A program made the position numbers and the translations under genes. Source: Fomitopsis serialis (Eukaryota > Basidiomycota > Agaricomycetes > Polyporales > Fomitopsidaceae). From it: DNA of 56,425 nt. Below the pieces are notes generated by a model. The model had not been told where the DNA came from, made no database searches, and saw only the letters and a list, made by a program, of their open reading frames with translations. Of this stretch, positions 53,265 to 56,425 are shown in pieces; position 1 is the stretch's first letter; each line of letters opens with the position of its first letter. The stretch lies in the NCBI RefSeq assembly GCF_022376445.1, contig NW_025955218.1:1-56425 (forward strand), read 5' to 3'.

Positions 53265-56200
53265 ATGGGTCAGTCTGTCTCAAGACATCGTCCGTCGCGC
53301 TCGCCTCCACCTGCCCGCGAAGATAACACGCCTCCCGAGCCTGGCAGTAGCAGCAGGCCGTCACCAGCAGGCTCACGAACCGTATCTTCCACTAGCAAAC
53401 GCTCTCGTAGATCATCTCTTCGGCGCAGCCTCCTGGGGCTGGTCCCGCGTTCAGACTCGTCGACATCCGTACGCAGCAACACACCGCCGTCGAGTGCCGG
53501 GGGCAGTCAATCTCCCAAGAAACGATGGCGCTCATCGTTCGCAAGACGCAGCTCAAAGGCGCCTATACCCCCGCAGCTAGCAGAGTTGCGGCAGGAGGAG
53601 GTCCAAACAGAGGCTACAGTGGAGGTTGGTGGCAGTCAGGCTGAGGAGCTGAGCATGCCCGGTACGCATACCCACCCACCGATTCCTGACATCGTCATAT
53701 CGGGCGAGCCTCCACCAGAGGCAGAGGCCGTCATTGCGCCCAAAGAGCACCAAGAAGTCGATGCCGATGTGAGAGAGTGGTTGGGCGAGCAGCAGGAGGA
53801 AGACACCTCGCGCGAGCCCGTCGCGCGTCCCGCTAGCGACAGCGCACCAGAGCCTACGCCTGCACTGGCTGCAGAACCAGAGACCCGCGTGGACGACGAT
53901 GTAACTCCCGCGATTACGAACCCGCCTCCCGTGTCGACCGAGACAAATCCGGACTCATTGCCAGAAGCCGAGGCGCCCCTGCAGCCGCCGCGCCAATTCC
54001 CGCCGCCTGGCACGTTAGTAGTCGTGCAAGGCGTTGTCAACACCACCGATGTCCCCTCTGCGGATAGCACAGCTTCGTCATCTCGGCGACCATCACGTTC
54101 GACGACACCCCGTCCGCCGGCTGGTCTACAGGCTTCAGCAGGGCAACGACAGGCGGAATCTGCATCCTTGTCTACGGTTCGCGATGGCGAACGGTACGGT
54201 GGCAGGAACAGACTGTCCTCCTTCATCAATCGCTCGAGACCATCGTCAGGTTCTCGGGCGGTGGAGCCCGCATCGTCGAATCGCAACTCAGCTGTCTCTT
54301 CGGATCTATCGTCGAGTGTCACCAGCCATGACATTGTCTCTGCGGAGGAATCTTCGATCGCAGACGACCAGGACTCTGAGCAAGACGACAACGACATGCG
54401 CCCCAGGCCGTTATCCCAAGGCAGCATCGATGTACTTGGAACACTACTCAGGTATGCCGGCAAAATGATACAATCAAGGAGTACAATTGTTGATATTTTA
54501 TAATATAGCGTCGCGGCAGCCGCCACCGCCGCTTCCTTATTTTCTCCGGGCTTCGCTTTTCCTGGACACAACAGTAGCAGTAATCCGGACGGAGCACGGC
54601 CAATGTCGCCCACGCCAACAGCGGGCCTAGGGAACTTAGCGGGTTTGGGTTCTCTTGCCGGATTAGGGGTGGACCCATCTGGTACCAGTGCGGGCCAGGG
54701 CCAGGATGCTTCACAACCTCGGGACGGCCGCGATCGTATCCGGAACGTCTGGGAAAGTGTGCGAGATCGCCTAGGACTCCACCCTCGCGGTCAGTCTGAC
54801 GGTACCAACCCAACTGAAGGTGACAACCCGAACGAGATCCGTATGCGCCCCGGCGACATGTTTGCGGAGATGGCGCGCGCACTCAATATCGGGCTAGGTC
54901 TCGGCGATGGGGGTGTTCCTGGATCACGCCAATCGGACGCAAATGCTGGAGGGATGAATCGCCTGCGACAGGTGAAGGGGCTGGTGCTACAGATGGCTCC
55001 GCTAGCGATCGCGCTGAGCGACCCCCGCCGCCAGAAGACAGCTTTGAGCGTTTCTTGCTTAACCTTCAGGCGGATCTTCGAGTAGCGTTGTCTGACGATA
55101 GCGCTGGTCAGAGGGAGTCAAGAAGGGAGAGAACCAGCGTAGTCTCTACTGCTGCTTCCACATCAGCCCTCTCCGAGGACCACCAGCCTGTCGCTGGCCC
55201 TTCCAACCTTCGCCGGTCGACTGATTCCGCTCAGATGGCTGATGCAGAAACCCAAGCCACCGAGAGTCGTGGTGAAGACGATGCGGACCTTCCGCCACTC
55301 CAAGATGTGTCCGATTCCGACTCTGACGATGACGATGAGGGCGATGACGACGAGGACGAGGACGCTTCGCACGACAGTCACGCAGATCATCTGGAGGCAC
55401 CCCGCTCACCGCGGACACCAACGCCAATACCTACTGGCGCGTTTCCCTTCGGACCTGACACCCGGCAAGCAGGTGAGGGTGAGCGGAGACCACCAGGCGT
55501 CAACCTATGGCGGTTATACCGTTTTGCGCCTATTCCAGCTTCTCATACAGTTGTACATGCGGCCAGCACGAGTACGACCACTACAAGCCCCTCTGCAGAC
55601 GCCCAGGCCGCTCCTTCGCCTGAGGCACCTACCACAGCCGACGAGCCCGAAGCTGCCTCCGCAGCTGAGACGGCACCCACTGCTGCAGAGAACGCAGAGG
55701 GCGACGCGGCTCCGTCAACACTACCTGCGACAGATCCGAACGCGAACGTGGTGGTGCCTGTCATTGTGGTTGGCCTTCAGTCCGTCGACATGAACCGCAA
55801 TAACGATACCGCACATGCACACGGCGACGCTGACGCTGCCCAGGCCCACGACGACGCACTCTCGTCGGAGAGTGATTCGCGTTCGTCAGGCGAGTGGCGG
55901 GATTCATCTACTCCCGGGGCAGGTGCTGGCCAGTCGCAACCGCGTGGGAGGACGTGGCAGTCTCGTGCGGCCAGTGCACTCAGGGGCTTGAGGCCTGGAC
56001 GCCGTTCGTCGAGGAATCGACAGAACAGGGACACGACGGGTGCGAGGACATTCTTGATTTATGTCATCGGAGGTGCGCATCCTCCGTTTACACCCAACAC
56101 CCCGCTGACTGTCCTACCTGTGTAGGTTATTACCCGCCAAATCACCACATGGTCACTGGCTCAGACAGCCTCGACTCCTATGAGGCGTTGTGGTACGTTT

Positions 56201-56425
56201 TGAGTGTCGTGGAATGGGCGAATCGCTAACCGTTTGTTACAGGGAACTTGCCGAGCTGTTGGGCCAGGTGAAGCCCCCGGTCGCAACACGGGAAGACATC
56301 GACAACTCCGGCCTGCAGATCATCAAGTCCTCAGAGCTGTCACGCTATGAAGAGGAAGGCCGCGTTGCACACAATTGTGTTGAGCGGGTGAGTAATGCTC
56401 GATACGAACCTACGCTCATTGGTTG
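53265..56425 (+). CDS. Probable RING-type E3 ubiquitin ligase, cut by the window edge
   Basis: Large, mostly disordered protein. Exons: 53265-54451, 54509-54912, 54972-56072, 56126-56192, 56243-56387, then an intron donor (GTGAGT) at 56388. It starts MGQSVSRH, a fair N-myristoylation signal. The long front is Ser/Pro/Arg-rich, with an acidic run at about 55310-55370 (DSDSDDDDEGDDDEDED). The conserved end visible here is YYPPNHHM, YEALWELAELLGQVKPP and SSELSRYEEEGRVAHNCVER. In fungal proteins I know, such text directly precedes a C-terminal RING (CLICLDDY), which would begin in the next exon beyond the window; this is inference. The 54913-54971 intron has a poor donor (GTGTTC); a lost G near 54951 would equally join the frames. 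Confidence 0.75.

Noticed and set aside
1..56425. tRNA, rRNA or CRISPR-like arrays
   Set aside because: No T-loop box with matching acceptor stem, no rRNA text and no spaced identical repeats were found; the only arrays are the minisatellite and in-frame protein repeats.

Overview
The window looks like nuclear DNA of an agaricomycete fungus (mushroom or polypore group). Introns are small (about 50-65 nt) with GT...AG borders, many genes carry several of them, and the gene content fits this group: Zn2Cys6 regulators, expanded F-box families, an Msb2-type signalling mucin, a Stealth-type sugar-phosphate transferase and a multi-intron P450. I assembled spliced models by hand by requiring donor, acceptor and reading phase to agree, so exon limits are predictions. 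The family assignments come from motifs I recognise and were not searched.

Layout. 1-1196: no firm gene, possible coding debris. 1197-3390 (-): Zn2Cys6 transcription factor. 5404-7132 and 7572-9400 (-): two F-box proteins, the first with a one-base frameshift. 10054-11130 (-): Dug3-like glutamine amidotransferase. 12104-12801 (+): ribosomal protein uL23 (L25). 13617-17510 (+): Msb2-like signalling mucin with a 974-nt first intron and Cys-Gly modules in its Ser/Thr stalk. 18.2-21.7 kb: a repeat-rich gene desert bracketed by an inverted pair of about 50 bp and holding a hairpin minisatellite and a C-rich degenerate repeat. 21.8-31.3 kb: four more F-box genes; three have a TATA box 60-90 nt before the start and a shared promoter module. 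33083-36832 (+): Stealth-domain protein with nine exons. 37544-38165 (-): GFA-family protein. About 39.9-41.0 kb (+): Ser/Thr-rich single-pass membrane protein. 41319-42424 (-): predicted mitochondrial protein. 43154-45795 (-): cytochrome P450. 45.8-48.4 kb: mostly empty. 48408-49829 (-): Usb1-type U6 snRNA phosphodiesterase, divergent from an 18-exon acyl/4-coumarate-CoA ligase-like gene (50132-52830, +) ending in a peroxisomal-type tripeptide. 53265 to the right edge (+): N-terminal part of a probable RING-type E3 ligase.

The genes do not form one pathway. Housekeeping functions (uL23, Usb1, Dug3) sit among lineage-expanded families (F-box, P450, ligase) and surface or signalling proteins (Msb2, Stealth, PPxY membrane protein). 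The most unusual material is the TIR-like bracketed repeat island beside the F-box cluster, the promoter module shared by cluster members, the Cys-Gly modules in the mucin stalk, a five-residue insertion in the P450 heme loop, and several microexons of 10-19 nt.
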